From: Chloroflexota bacterium
GTDB taxonomy: Bacteria > Chloroflexota > UBA6077
Length of the DNA: 28,497 bases
Assembly (NCBI GenBank): GCA_021806765.1
Contig: JAJZQR010000032.1
Location: 1-28,497, forward strand
Direction of reading: 5' to 3'
Within the stretch, counting starts at the first letter, position 1. Each line of letters begins with the position of its first letter. Shown here one piece after another: positions 17,072-24,838 of the stretch. The notes under the pieces were generated by a model that had not been told where the DNA came from, made no database searches, and saw nothing but the letters and a program-made list of their open reading frames with translations. Made by a program: the position numbers and the translations under genes.

Positions 17072-18259
17072 CTACCCTCCCCTGGTCATCACGAGATCTG
17101 AATAGACCGTCCTTATGTCGGCCACCAGCCGCTCCACCGAGTACTTGGGATAGACGGACTCCCGTCCCCTCGATCCCATGGCCCCCAGATCCTCTCTCGC
17201 GGAAAGAAGTCGGCACACAGCATTGGCCAGCGCCTGGGGATCCCTCGCCGGCACCAGCAGGCCATCTCGCCCGTCCGTCACCACGTCGCCGACGCCGCCC
17301 ACGTTGGTCGCCACCACCGGCCTCCCCGCCGACATCGCCTCGATGAGCGCCACGGGCGACCCCTCGTTCAAGGAGGAGAGCACCACCAGGTCCAGGTCCG
17401 CGTAGACTTTCGGCAGGTCACGCCGCCAGCCCAGGAAGAGGACGCTGTCGCGGATCCCCAGATCGTCGACCTGCCGCTCTAGTTGATCTCTCAGTTCGCC
17501 GTCGCCGACGATCAGGAACCTCACCCCGGGCATCCGGTTGAGAACCAACCTGGCGGCTTGCAGAAAGTCGCCGTGCCCCTTGATCGGCACCAGCCTTCCA
17601 ACGATCCCCACCAGGGGAGCTCCGGGGCCGAGACCCAACTCAGCGCTGAGCTGTCCGCGGTGCCCTTCAGTATCGACAAAGGGCTCCAGCTCGAGCCCCA
17701 GAGGCACCACCCTCATCTTCACCGGAGTCCCGATGCCGTACCCCAGTATCTCACCGCGCTGCTTCTCCCCCACCGTCAAGATCATGTCGGTGACCCGGCT
17801 GAGGGACCGCTCGATCTGGACGAAGAGTCGGGTCTTGACGGGCCCGAAGTAGCTGTGGAAGACGTGGCCGTGGTAGGTGTGCACCACGATGGGCACTCGA
17901 GCCAGACGAGCAGCCAATCTACCTACAGTCCCGGCCTTGGCCATGTGGGTGTGGACTATGGTCGGCCGCTCACGTCTGAGAAGTCGATACAACCCCCATA
18001 GGACGGCCAGGTCGCTCCCCGGCGAAATCTCTCGGCCCAGCCCCGGCGCCATGATGGGCGCCACACCTCTGGCCTTGGCCAGGTCGAGCATGTCCCCTTC
18101 CGAGGGCGCAGTGTACCCGCTGACGAGAACGGAGGAGAAACGATCGTCCTGCAGGGCTCGGGTCAGCAGTATCGCGTGGATCGCCGGACCGCCGATGTTC
18201 AGCCTGGTTATGATCCGGACTATCTTGGTCCTATGGTCGAGGGTTGGAGTTGGTGCCAT
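17072..18259 (-). CDS. GT4 family glycosyltransferase
   Basis: A 395-residue GT-B fold enzyme. The N-terminal domain has IVRIITRLNIGGPAIHAILL and TIVHTHMAKAGTVGRLAAR. The C-terminal donor domain has GIVGRLVPIKGHGDFL and the EX7E motif EGSPVALIE followed by AMSAGRPVVAT. This is the class that often adds the second sugar to a polyprenyl-PP-HexNAc; the sugar is not predictable. ATG 18259 lies inside the end of the epimerase gene (40-nt overlap); no later start precedes the conserved N-terminus. The stop is 6 nt before the phosphoglycosyltransferase start, so the first glycan-building steps are encoded next to each other. Confidence 0.92.
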   Translation of the reverse strand: MAPTPTLDHRTKIVRIITRLNIGGPAIHAILLTRALQDDRFSSVLVSGYTAPSEGDMLDLAKARGVAPIMAPGLGREISPGSDLAVLWGLYRLLRRERPTIVHTHMAKAGTVGRLAARLARVPIVVHTYHGHVFHSYFGPVKTRLFVQIERSLSRVTDMILTVGEKQRGEILGYGIGTPVKMRVVPLGLELEPFVDTEGHRGQLSAELGLGPGAPLVGIVGRLVPIKGHGDFLQAARLVLNRMPGVRFLIVGDGELRDQLERQVDDLGIRDSVLFLGWRRDLPKVYADLDLVVLSSLNEGSPVALIEAMSAGRPVVATNVGGVGDVVTDGRDGLLVPARDPQALANAVCRLLSAREDLGAMGSRGRESVYPKYSVERLVADIRTVYSDLVMTRGG

Positions 18260-19179
18260 TCCACCGTCAGACGGAGCCCCTCGCGAAAGCGCACTTTCGG
18301 TTCATATCTCAGCATCGACACGGCCTTGGACACGTCGGCCCGCGAGTGGCGCACATCCCCAGGGCGAGCGTCCGAAAAGACTGGAGCTTGTGCAGCGCCG
18401 AGCGTTTCGGTCAGAGCATCCACCAGGTCGAGCAGGCTGTAGCTCTCACCGCAGGCAACGTTGAAGATCTCGCCGCCGACGCCGGACACGGTCGCGGCGA
18501 GCAGATTAGCCTCCACGACGTTCTGGACGTAGGTGAAGTCTCGGGATTGCCGGCCGTCGCCGTAGATCATCGGGGCTTCCCCCTGCCCTATCGCCACTAT
18601 GAATTTGGGTATCACCGCAGCGTATGGGGAGTGGGGATCCTGGCGGGGACCAAAGACGTTGAAGTAGCGCAGCGCCACCGCCTCCAAACCGTAGCCGATG
18701 TTGAAAGCCCGGCAGTACTGCTCCGCCGCCAGCTTGGAGACGGAGTAGGGCGACCTGGGCGCCGTGGGCAGATCCTCTCGCTTCCATTCCACCGGGGCGT
18801 CGCCATACACCGAGGAGGACGAGGCGCAAACCACCCGCCTCGCCCCGGCATCTCTGGCGGCCACCAGAACGTTCAGCGCCCCCGTAGCGTTGTTCTCGTG
18901 AGTAGTGATGGGGTCCGCGAATGAGCGTGCCACCGATGGGAGCGCCGCCTGGTGAAAGATGGTGTCCACTCCCCGCGCGGCCTTCCTCACACCGTCGAGG
19001 TCCCGAACGTCCCCCTCGATGATCTCGGCTTCCGAAGCCAAGTGCTCCAGATTGCTTCGGAAACCGGTGGAGAAGTTGTCCAGCACCCGCACGCGGTGCC
19101 CGTCCTTCAGCAGCCGTTCCACCAGGTGGGAGCCTATGAAGCCGGCGCCGCCGGTGACCAGGTAAGAGCAGGTCGACAT
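18220..19179 (-). CDS. UDP-hexose/HexNAc 4-epimerase (GalE/WbpP-like)
   Basis: A 319-residue extended SDR. It has GGAGFIGSHLVERLL, HQAALPSVARSFADP with N-and-G pattern HENNATGALNVL, ASSSSVYGD, the catalytic Tyr145-Lys149 (YSVSK), and RYFNVFGPRQDPHSPYAAVIPKFI. That last string is typical of WbpP/GalE group epimerases rather than dehydratases. A likely reaction is UDP-GlcNAc to UDP-GalNAc (or the uronate forms), because the UDP-HexNAc dehydrogenase gene lies just upstream; this is inference. ATG 19179 overlaps the dehydrogenase stop by one base; a GTG one codon earlier (19182) is an alternative. Its 3' end overlaps the GT4 gene by 40 nt. Confidence 0.9.
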   Translation of the reverse strand: MSTCSYLVTGGAGFIGSHLVERLLKDGHRVRVLDNFSTGFRSNLEHLASEAEIIEGDVRDLDGVRKAARGVDTIFHQAALPSVARSFADPITTHENNATGALNVLVAARDAGARRVVCASSSSVYGDAPVEWKREDLPTAPRSPYSVSKLAAEQYCRAFNIGYGLEAVALRYFNVFGPRQDPHSPYAAVIPKFIVAIGQGEAPMIYGDGRQSRDFTYVQNVVEANLLAATVSGVGGEIFNVACGESYSLLDLVDALTETLGAAQAPVFSDARPGDVRHSRADVSKAVSMLRYEPKVRFREGLRLTVEWHQLQPSTIGPR

Positions 19180-20510
19180 CACAGCTTCACCACGTCGCCC
19201 GGGAAGTTCCGGGGCAGGGCATTGACGGTGTCGAACAGGAAGGTACAGGAGGCCGCGAGGCGATCGTAGTCCACGGCCTTGTGAGGTGTGACCACCACGC
19301 CGCAGTCTACCAGGCTACTGCCCAACCCCGCTTCCGACCTCAGCTGCCGGCCGGCCACGGTAACCTCAGGCACGTAGGGATCGTAGTAGGATACCCGCGC
19401 ACCCCTGTCGATCAGGTTGGCCAGCACGTTCAGGGCGGCGGACTCCCGCAGGTCCGGCACGTCGGGCTTGTAGGTTACCCCCGCCACCAGGATCTTCGCC
19501 CCTTTCAGCTGCCGCCCTCGCTTCACCAGCTCTCGCTCCAACTTGTCGACCACAAAGGCCGGCATTCCGTCGTTTACCTTGCCGGCCGCCTCGATCAGCT
19601 CGGCGACCATTCCATGCTCACGGGCCACCGACTCCAGGTAGAAGGGGACGATGGGGATACAGTGGCCGCCCACCCCCGGGCCTGGATAGTGGGGCATGAA
19701 GGCGAAGGGTTTCGTGGAGGCAGCCTGGATCACCTCCCACACGCTGATGCCCATGCGATCGCACAGGATGGCCATCTCGTTCATGAAGGAGATGTTGATA
19801 AACCGGAAGGTGTTCTCCACGTTCTTGGACATCTCCGCCACTTCGGGGCAGGAGACGGGCCGGACCTCCCGCACGAACATGGAGTAGAACTGGGCCGCCG
19901 CCGTGGTGCAGCTGGGCGTGATACCGCCCACCAACCGGGGGATCAACTGGAGAGGGAACTGCTTATTGCCCGGATCGATCCGCTCCGGAGCGAAGGCCAG
20001 GAAGGCGTCCTCCCCGACGGTCAACCCCGCCTCCTCGATCACCGGCAGGAAGACCTTTCTGGTGGTCCCGGGAGGTACCGTGCTCTCCAGGAGCAGCAGC
20101 TGCCCAGCCCTCACCTTGCCGCGCAGGCCCTCAGCGACGCGCCGAACGAACTTCAGGTCGGGCTGTTTGGAAGGACCCAGGGGAGTGGGCACGCAGGCTA
20201 CTGCGACGTCGGCATCCCGCACGAGGGCGAAATCCGTCGAGCAGCTGAAACGGCCTTCCCGCTGCAGACTCCGGAGCTCTTCCCCCGGCACATCGGGCGA
20301 GAGGCTGTCGCCCCGGGATATCCGAGCCACCTTGCCGGCATCGACGTCGATCCCCGCGACTCGGAAACCGCATTTGGCGATCTCGATGGCCTGGGGAAAG
20401 CCGGCGAAGCCGAGGCCGATGACGGCGACGGTAGCGTTGCGCTGGGCCAGCTTGGTGGTCAGCGCGTCGAGCGTCGTAGTGGCCGTGGAAAGCGATCCGT
20501 TACTCACCAC
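19179..20510 (-). CDS. wbpA: UDP-N-acetylhexosamine 6-dehydrogenase (WbpA type)
   Basis: A 443-residue nucleotide-sugar dehydrogenase. The NAD domain has VAVIGLGFAGFP, the middle has KNVENTFRFINISFMNE, and the active-site Cys284 lies in PGVGGHCIPIVPFYL. The C-terminal UDP domain has LVAGVTYKPDVPDLRES. The pattern matches WbpA-like UDP-GlcNAc dehydrogenases more than UDP-glucose dehydrogenases. It oxidises C-6 to a uronate. One deviation: the residue four after the Cys is Val288, where family members usually have Asp (CIPxDP). The start is GTG 20510 (or the adjacent GTG 20507), with AGGAGGG 5-8 nt upstream. It is the first gene of the 15-gene operon, about 185 nt below the promoter at 20702-20730. 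Confidence 0.93.
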   Translation of the reverse strand: MVSNGSLSTATTTLDALTTKLAQRNATVAVIGLGFAGFPQAIEIAKCGFRVAGIDVDAGKVARISRGDSLSPDVPGEELRSLQREGRFSCSTDFALVRDADVAVACVPTPLGPSKQPDLKFVRRVAEGLRGKVRAGQLLLLESTVPPGTTRKVFLPVIEEAGLTVGEDAFLAFAPERIDPGNKQFPLQLIPRLVGGITPSCTTAAAQFYSMFVREVRPVSCPEVAEMSKNVENTFRFINISFMNEMAILCDRMGISVWEVIQAASTKPFAFMPHYPGPGVGGHCIPIVPFYLESVAREHGMVAELIEAAGKVNDGMPAFVVDKLERELVKRGRQLKGAKILVAGVTYKPDVPDLRESAALNVLANLIDRGARVSYYDPYVPEVTVAGRQLRSEAGLGSSLVDCGVVVTPHKAVDYDRLAASCTFLFDTVNALPRNFPGDVVKL

Positions 20511-20650
20511 GGAACCCTCCTGTAGATTGGTTAGATTCCGGCTGGAATCCGAGTGGGGGTCGATCTGAATGGCCGCATCTGTGGCACCCCGACCATCTCC
20601 AGGCGAGAGACACCGCCAATGAGCGCACAGCCAGCAAAGGGGAAACGGAC

Positions 20651-20695
20651 CGACCCGACAACGGGGTGGGAAACGGCAGCCACGTCCTCGGGTCG
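20651..20695. promoter_or_regulatory. Inverted repeat at the start of the main operon leader
   Basis: CGACCCGA (20651-20658) and TCGGGTCG (20688-20695) are perfect 8-bp inverted repeats separated by 29 nt. The outer arm coincides with the predicted transcription start of the minus-strand operon (about 20695). It could be an operator overlapping +1 or a stem at the 5' end of the roughly 185-nt leader. No riboswitch class is recognised. The remainder of 20511-20805 shows only the promoter and the ribosome site. Confidence 0.35.
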
Positions 20696-20701
20696 CGAGC
20701 G

Positions 20702-20730
20702 ATTATAGCACACGGCCAGGACGAAGTAAA
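20702..20730 (-). promoter_or_regulatory. Sigma70-like promoter of the polysaccharide operon
   Basis: On the minus strand, -35 TTTACT (20725-20730) is followed by a 17-bp spacer and a perfect -10 TATAAT (20702-20707). It lies in the 295-bp gap between the UDP-xylose synthase gene and the dehydrogenase gene and reads into the latter, with a leader of about 185 nt. Confidence 0.6.
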
Positions 20731-20805
20731 ACTACACACCTGCTTTCGATCAACATGGGAGCAAGGCTCTCGGTCAGGCCGCACATGACGCACGGCCGTC
20801 ATCCT

Positions 20806-21732
20806 TCACAACGTTCGAAACCACGAAATGGTTCGGCCCATCCCTTCCGCCAATCCGGTCCTCGGCTCCCACCCCAACAGAGCCCTGGCCTTCGAGATGT
20901 CCGGCCGTCTCCTTTCCGGATCATCCTCGGGTCGTGGCTCGAAGAGCAGTTCGGAACTGGAGTTGCACAACTGCCGAATCAACTGCGCATACTCCAGGAT
21001 GGTGTGCTCTTCTGGATTCCCCAGGTTGACCACTTCTCCCCGAAGCCCGTTCGCGAACATCAGCGAGAGGATCCCATCCACCAGGTCATCCACGTAGCAG
21101 AGGCTGCGAGTCTGGGAGCCATCACCGTACACAGTGACCGGCTGACCCGACAGGGCTTGCACGATGAAGTTGGGCACCAGCCGGCCATCGTTGGGATCGA
21201 AATGGGGGCCGTAGGTGTTGAAGATCCGAACGATGCGCGCGTCCAGCCCCCGGCTACGCACGTAGGTCATGGTGAGGGCCTCGGCAAAACGCTTGCTCTC
21301 ATCGTAGCAGGAACGGATGCCCACCGGATTCACGTGCCCCCAATAGTCCTCCCGCTGCGGGTGCTCAAGAGGATCACCGTAGCTTTCGGAGGTAGAGGCC
21401 AGCAGGAAGCGGGCACCGCAGCGCCCAGCCGTTTCCAGCAGCTGGTGTGTGCCGAGAGAGTTCACCAGGGCGGTCTCCACGGGATGATCCAGGTACCCTC
21501 GGGGGCTGGCGGGACTAGCCAGGTGAAAAACGGCCTCAGCCTGGAGATCCAGAGGCTGCACAACGTCACGCTCCAGGAAAGAGAAGTCCGGACGCCCAAG
21601 AAGATGGGCCACATTACGCCGGTTTCCCGTGATCAGGTTGTCGACGGCGACGACTTCGTGGCCGTCATCCAACAGGCGAGAACACAGATGGGATCCGATG
21701 CAACCGGCGCCGCCGGTGACAACAACGCGCAA
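20806..21732 (-). CDS. UDP-glucuronate decarboxylase (UDP-xylose synthase-like)
   Basis: A 308-residue extended SDR. It has VVTGGAGCIGSHLCSRLL (Cys in place of the usual Phe), LASPASPRGY, STSESYGDP with the Thr-Ser-Glu site near 114-116, and GHVNPVGIRSCYDESKRFAE with the catalytic Tyr143-Lys147. The GHVNPxGxRSCYDESKR string is the hallmark of UXS enzymes, which oxidise and decarboxylate UDP-GlcA to UDP-xylose. TTG 21732 has GGAGG 6 nt upstream. It reads toward the main operon but ends 295 bp before it, and that operon has its own promoter, so it is probably a separate unit. No classical UDP-glucose dehydrogenase gene is in the window to supply UDP-GlcA. Confidence 0.9.
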   Translation of the reverse strand: MRVVVTGGAGCIGSHLCSRLLDDGHEVVAVDNLITGNRRNVAHLLGRPDFSFLERDVVQPLDLQAEAVFHLASPASPRGYLDHPVETALVNSLGTHQLLETAGRCGARFLLASTSESYGDPLEHPQREDYWGHVNPVGIRSCYDESKRFAEALTMTYVRSRGLDARIVRIFNTYGPHFDPNDGRLVPNFIVQALSGQPVTVYGDGSQTRSLCYVDDLVDGILSLMFANGLRGEVVNLGNPEEHTILEYAQLIRQLCNSSSELLFEPRPEDDPERRRPDISKARALLGWEPRTGLAEGMGRTISWFRTL

Positions 21733-21868
21733 GGTGAACCTCCATGCGTCTCGAGACCAGATGGGCGATCAGGGCAAGCTGGAATGGAGGGATCGGAGAA
21801 CCGACCGGCAGGGACTGAGTGGACTCCTTGGGGCCGCTAGCCGCTGGCCACGCCGAAGCTCGTGCATC

Positions 21869-21897
21869 AGTTTACTCCAGCAGAGGAAGAACGCCAA
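21869..21897 (-). promoter_or_regulatory. Putative promoter of the UDP-xylose synthase gene
   Basis: Minus-strand -35 TTGGCG (21892-21897), 17-bp spacer, -10 TAAACT (21869-21874), about 130 nt above the TTG start at 21732. It sits in the 323-bp divergent gap 21733-22055. Confidence 0.42.
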
Positions 21898-21918
21898 GTG
21901 CTCCCGACCAATACGTTG

Positions 21919-21947
21919 TTGCCGACAGGAGCGTGGCCCTCTATAAT
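21919..21947 (+). promoter_or_regulatory. Putative promoter of the PH-domain membrane protein gene
   Basis: Plus-strand -35 TTGCCG (21919-21924), 17-bp spacer, perfect -10 TATAAT (21942-21947), giving a leader of about 100 nt to ATG 22056. It is back to back with the minus-strand promoter at 21869-21897, so the two genes may share regulation. Nothing else is evident in the gap 21733-22055. Confidence 0.55.
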
Positions 21948-22055
21948 CGGCACCGTCCGCGCTGCTGTCAGGCAATCGCATGGGACTTCGATCCCAAATC
22001 TCCTCTCCCAAGCTGCCCGGCCATCTCGCCGTTCAGGGTGCGGAAGAGAGTCTCA

Positions 22056-23435
22056 ATGCTCAAGAACTTTGCTGCGATCAGAGGCGCAAGGCACGACAAG
22101 CTGCAGCAGTTCAACGTAGGCACATCAACTACGGCATGGGATGCCTTGCCGTCGCCTGCCACCCTGCTAGGATGCATCGTGGCGTTCCTTCTGTTGGCTC
22201 TCGCAATCGTCTGCCGTGCGTATGCCCTTGCCCCGTCGACCAGTACCGAAGGTATCTTGGCCACTATCGTTGGTCTGGCCAGCCTGCTACTGGCCACGTT
22301 GGTCGTGCTTTTCGCCTGTGGACGCTATTCCCTGCGATACACGTTGGATAGCCAAATACTGACCGTACACTGGCTCTGGATGCGGGAGACGATACCGCTA
22401 GCCGGCATCGAAGCCATATTCAAGGGAGGACGGCTGGGAGACAAGGTTCGAGTCAAGGGTGTCGTGTGGCAGGGCTACCAGGTCGGGGTAGCGGAGGCGG
22501 AGGGGGTCGGGCATCTCAAGTTCTTTGGCACCAGCAGGGACCCGTCGGCAGCAATTATCGTGACCACCGCCCAGCGGGCCTACGCCATCACTCCAAAAGA
22601 GCTGGAGGGGTTCCGCAGTCGATTGATCGAGCATCTGGAAAGTATCCCTGAGGGGGAGACTGCGCACCCACCAGAGACCCACACTTCACCACCTTACTTG
22701 CCACCGATCTCACCTTTGGAGTTGCGTGGGGCGATGCGCTGGGCTGCATCGGTTGCCCTCTTGGCAGCTGTTCTATGGGGCATTCTTCAGCTGCCCATGG
22801 ACGTGCCCGACACTAGCAGCCCCCCCAGCGGCAACGGCGTCGGGACCGCCAACAACTGGGCAGCCGTGGGACAAACCTTCGTGCCGAGCAGAAATGGTCT
22901 TGATCGCGTATCGGTGGTACTCGCCGTCGAACAGCCAACAGACCAGGCCGCGATCACTTTCAACATAAAGGCAACGCCCCTCGGTGAACCGCTGCGCACG
23001 ATAAAGGAGCCGATATCGGCCCTACCCAAGGGCAAAGCTGGGGACATGCGCCCGGGAACCCTTGCCGAGAGATGGTATAGCTTCGATTTCGAGCCTATCG
23101 CCGACTCGGCTGGCCGTCGGTTGTACTTCTCAGTAGAAGGCAAGGATGTTCCCCGAGAGAACACTGTCAATGTACTCATGATGTACCACAACGGATACCC
23201 TCTGGGGGAAGCGTACGCTAACGAGAAGCCGCTCGATGCTCATCTGGTATTCCGGACGTACTCGCACGGTCGCCTTGCCGACATGCTGACCGTCCTGGCA
23301 AGCAACTTGGCCCACGCCAGGCCAGGGATTCTCGGCTACCCAGGCTTCTACCTCGCACTGCTGGCAACTTATGGGCTTCTTGCAGCTGCAGTGATCAGGT
23401 TGGTGAGGAGAATAGCAACTCACAACCCTGAGTAA
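22056..23435 (+). CDS. Membrane protein with bacterial PH-like domain and large external domain
   Basis: A 459-residue protein of unusual layout. Hydrophobic helices lie at about 33-55 and 66-88. A bPH-type domain (about 88-195; RYSLRYTLDSQILTVHWLWMRETIPLAGIEAI through VTTAQRAYAITPKELEGF) follows. Then come a helix at 228-248, a beta-rich domain at about 262-405 (VGQTFVPSRNGLDRVSVVL, YSFDFEPIADSAGRRLYFSVEG, HLVFRTY) and a last helix at 430-450. The beta-rich part resembles external domains attached to membrane glycosyltransferases in Chloroflexota loci (recollection, not a search). ATG 22056 has a GGAAGAGAG ribosome site; an open frame to 21819 has no support. Bacterial PH domains often mediate membrane or protein contact. 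The function is unknown, perhaps an accessory of surface-glycan assembly. Confidence 0.78.
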   Translation: MLKNFAAIRGARHDKLQQFNVGTSTTAWDALPSPATLLGCIVAFLLLALAIVCRAYALAPSTSTEGILATIVGLASLLLATLVVLFACGRYSLRYTLDSQILTVHWLWMRETIPLAGIEAIFKGGRLGDKVRVKGVVWQGYQVGVAEAEGVGHLKFFGTSRDPSAAIIVTTAQRAYAITPKELEGFRSRLIEHLESIPEGETAHPPETHTSPPYLPPISPLELRGAMRWAASVALLAAVLWGILQLPMDVPDTSSPPSGNGVGTANNWAAVGQTFVPSRNGLDRVSVVLAVEQPTDQAAITFNIKATPLGEPLRTIKEPISALPKGKAGDMRPGTLAERWYSFDFEPIADSAGRRLYFSVEGKDVPRENTVNVLMMYHNGYPLGEAYANEKPLDAHLVFRTYSHGRLADMLTVLASNLAHARPGILGYPGFYLALLATYGLLAAAVIRLVRRIATHNPE

Positions 23436-23469
23436 CGCACGCGGCAATCCGGCGTCCGGGAAGGCTTCG

Positions 23470-23498
23470 GGGTGTGTCCTCCGCACCCAGTTTCTTTC
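23470..23498 (+). terminator. Possible intrinsic terminator after the PH-domain gene
   Basis: GGGTGTG and CGCACCC (about 23470-23488, one G-T pair) form a 7-bp stem with a 5-nt loop, followed by AGTTTCTTTC. It lies 35 bp after the stop of the plus-strand gene, between two convergent genes. The T-run is interrupted, so efficiency is uncertain. Confidence 0.4.
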
Positions 23499-23500
23499 GG

Positions 23501-24838
23501 CTATTGCCAGGCATTGTAGCCACCGACAATCAGTGCTAACGAGGTCCAATCCACAGCCAGGAGGAACAGGGTCACTGCCAGCGCCCCCTGCCACCTCCAC
23601 CCATTGGGGATGATTGCCGTCAATCCCCACACGAAGAAGAACGCTATCGGCACTATCGCCGGAAACAAGAATCTCCCCAGCATTATCGAGTAGTTGGGAT
23701 TCCACATCGCCGACTGATCCACAGGCGCCACGAAGCTGTTCCACAGAATGAAACGCACGAAGGACATGAGCCATTCCGCGAGAATGACTCCGGCCATAGC
23801 CAGAAGCTGAAGGGCAAAGGGGCTTCGGCTGCTCTCCCTCATATGGCCGATGAAGCCCATCTTCCTGACTTTGATCCACCGCGTAACCAGACCAAAGGCC
23901 GACGCCAACCCGAGCGTCGCGAGCAGCCAGTACAGTGGGAAGGGCAGCCAGACAGAGTCATTGTAGAAGGTGGCCCAGAAGGTTCTAAACTGGAACGCGA
24001 AGACCGAAGGGTCAAGGCTCAAACCGGAAGAGTCTCCACGCGTCTTCTCCAGGCTGTCGACCATGAAGGTCCTTTCGACTGCCGGTCTTAGAGGACCCAG
24101 CAACAGGGCTACGATAACGGCGCCCCCCAGCAATGACGCCGTCAGGGTCGCCGCCCGCCTCCTGGTCATGCCCCACGAGACACCATTCACCACCAGGGCA
24201 AGCATCACCACCGCGATCACAGGCCAGGTTGTGGCTTTTGCACCAAGCCCCATCCCAATGAGAGCGAAGATGCCGGCTATGAGGCGGGGGGTGAAACCCG
24301 CCGCAATGCCACGCACCACTAGATAGATCATGCCCGAGGATGCCAATATTGCGAGGTTGTCGTTGTTGGCGGATGCGCCAATCAAGCCATAGGTGGGAAC
24401 CAAAGCCACGAAGATCGCTGTTCCGTAACGGACAAGAGTATCCTTCGGGCGCAGCGTTCTGGCAGTCTTGTAAGCAAGAACCACAGTTGCTACAGTCATC
24501 AGCACCGACAGCAGCCGCATCGAGAGCAACTGGACTACAACGGCTTGCCCAGCCAACAAGAAGTAGGCTGGCAGAGCAGCCCAGTAGTATAGGGGCGGCT
24601 GGTGCGCTTCCGCTCCTTCCAGTTGAACACCCCCACTCTTAAGGAGAGAAGCGACGTACTGCAAATGGCTGTTTTCGTCTGGCGACTGGAAAGGCGGGTT
24701 CAGCATCGCGTAGCAGAGACCCCTGACAAGCGAGAAGGCAACCAGCAAGGCCAAGCCTTGCGCTTCCGGGGTAGCTCCACGAAGCCGCTGATACAGAAGG
24801 ATGGCCTGCCCCCTACAGCTCGTCGTAGAACTCCGCAT
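23501..24838 (-). CDS. Polytopic GT-C/DUF2142-like membrane protein
   Basis: A 445-residue protein with about 10-11 membrane helices. It has AMLNPPFQSPDENSHLQYV in the first external loop (acidic GT-C motif), EAHQPPLYYWAALPAYFL, IGASANNDNLAIL and MLGRFLFPAIVP. This is the DUF2142/GT39-like type, expected to use a polyprenyl-phosphate sugar on the outer face. It is a paralog of the protein at 840-2150, and this copy keeps the complete HQPPLYY motif. ATG 24838 overlaps the end of the radical SAM gene by 26 nt; the ribosome site is weak, so a slightly later start is possible. Its partner in the two-gene operon is the radical SAM protein. Confidence 0.82.
   Translation of the reverse strand: MRSSTTSCRGQAILLYQRLRGATPEAQGLALLVAFSLVRGLCYAMLNPPFQSPDENSHLQYVASLLKSGGVQLEGAEAHQPPLYYWAALPAYFLLAGQAVVVQLLSMRLLSVLMTVATVVLAYKTARTLRPKDTLVRYGTAIFVALVPTYGLIGASANNDNLAILASSGMIYLVVRGIAAGFTPRLIAGIFALIGMGLGAKATTWPVIAVVMLALVVNGVSWGMTRRRAATLTASLLGGAVIVALLLGPLRPAVERTFMVDSLEKTRGDSSGLSLDPSVFAFQFRTFWATFYNDSVWLPFPLYWLLATLGLASAFGLVTRWIKVRKMGFIGHMRESSRSPFALQLLAMAGVILAEWLMSFVRFILWNSFVAPVDQSAMWNPNYSIMLGRFLFPAIVPIAFFFVWGLTAIIPNGWRWQGALAVTLFLLAVDWTSLALIVGGYNAWQ

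Noticed and set aside
19281..20525. 414-codon open frame opposite the dehydrogenase gene
   Set aside because: His/Gly/Gln-rich translation without family motifs; an antisense shadow caused by high GC.
20590..20620. GGCGGTG in the operon leader as a JUMPstart/ops element
   Set aside because: Only partial match to GGCGGTAG and no further conserved elements; too weak to call.
20755..21840. 361-codon open frame opposite the UDP-xylose synthase gene
   Set aside because: Antisense shadow; the minus strand has full UXS motifs and a ribosome site.
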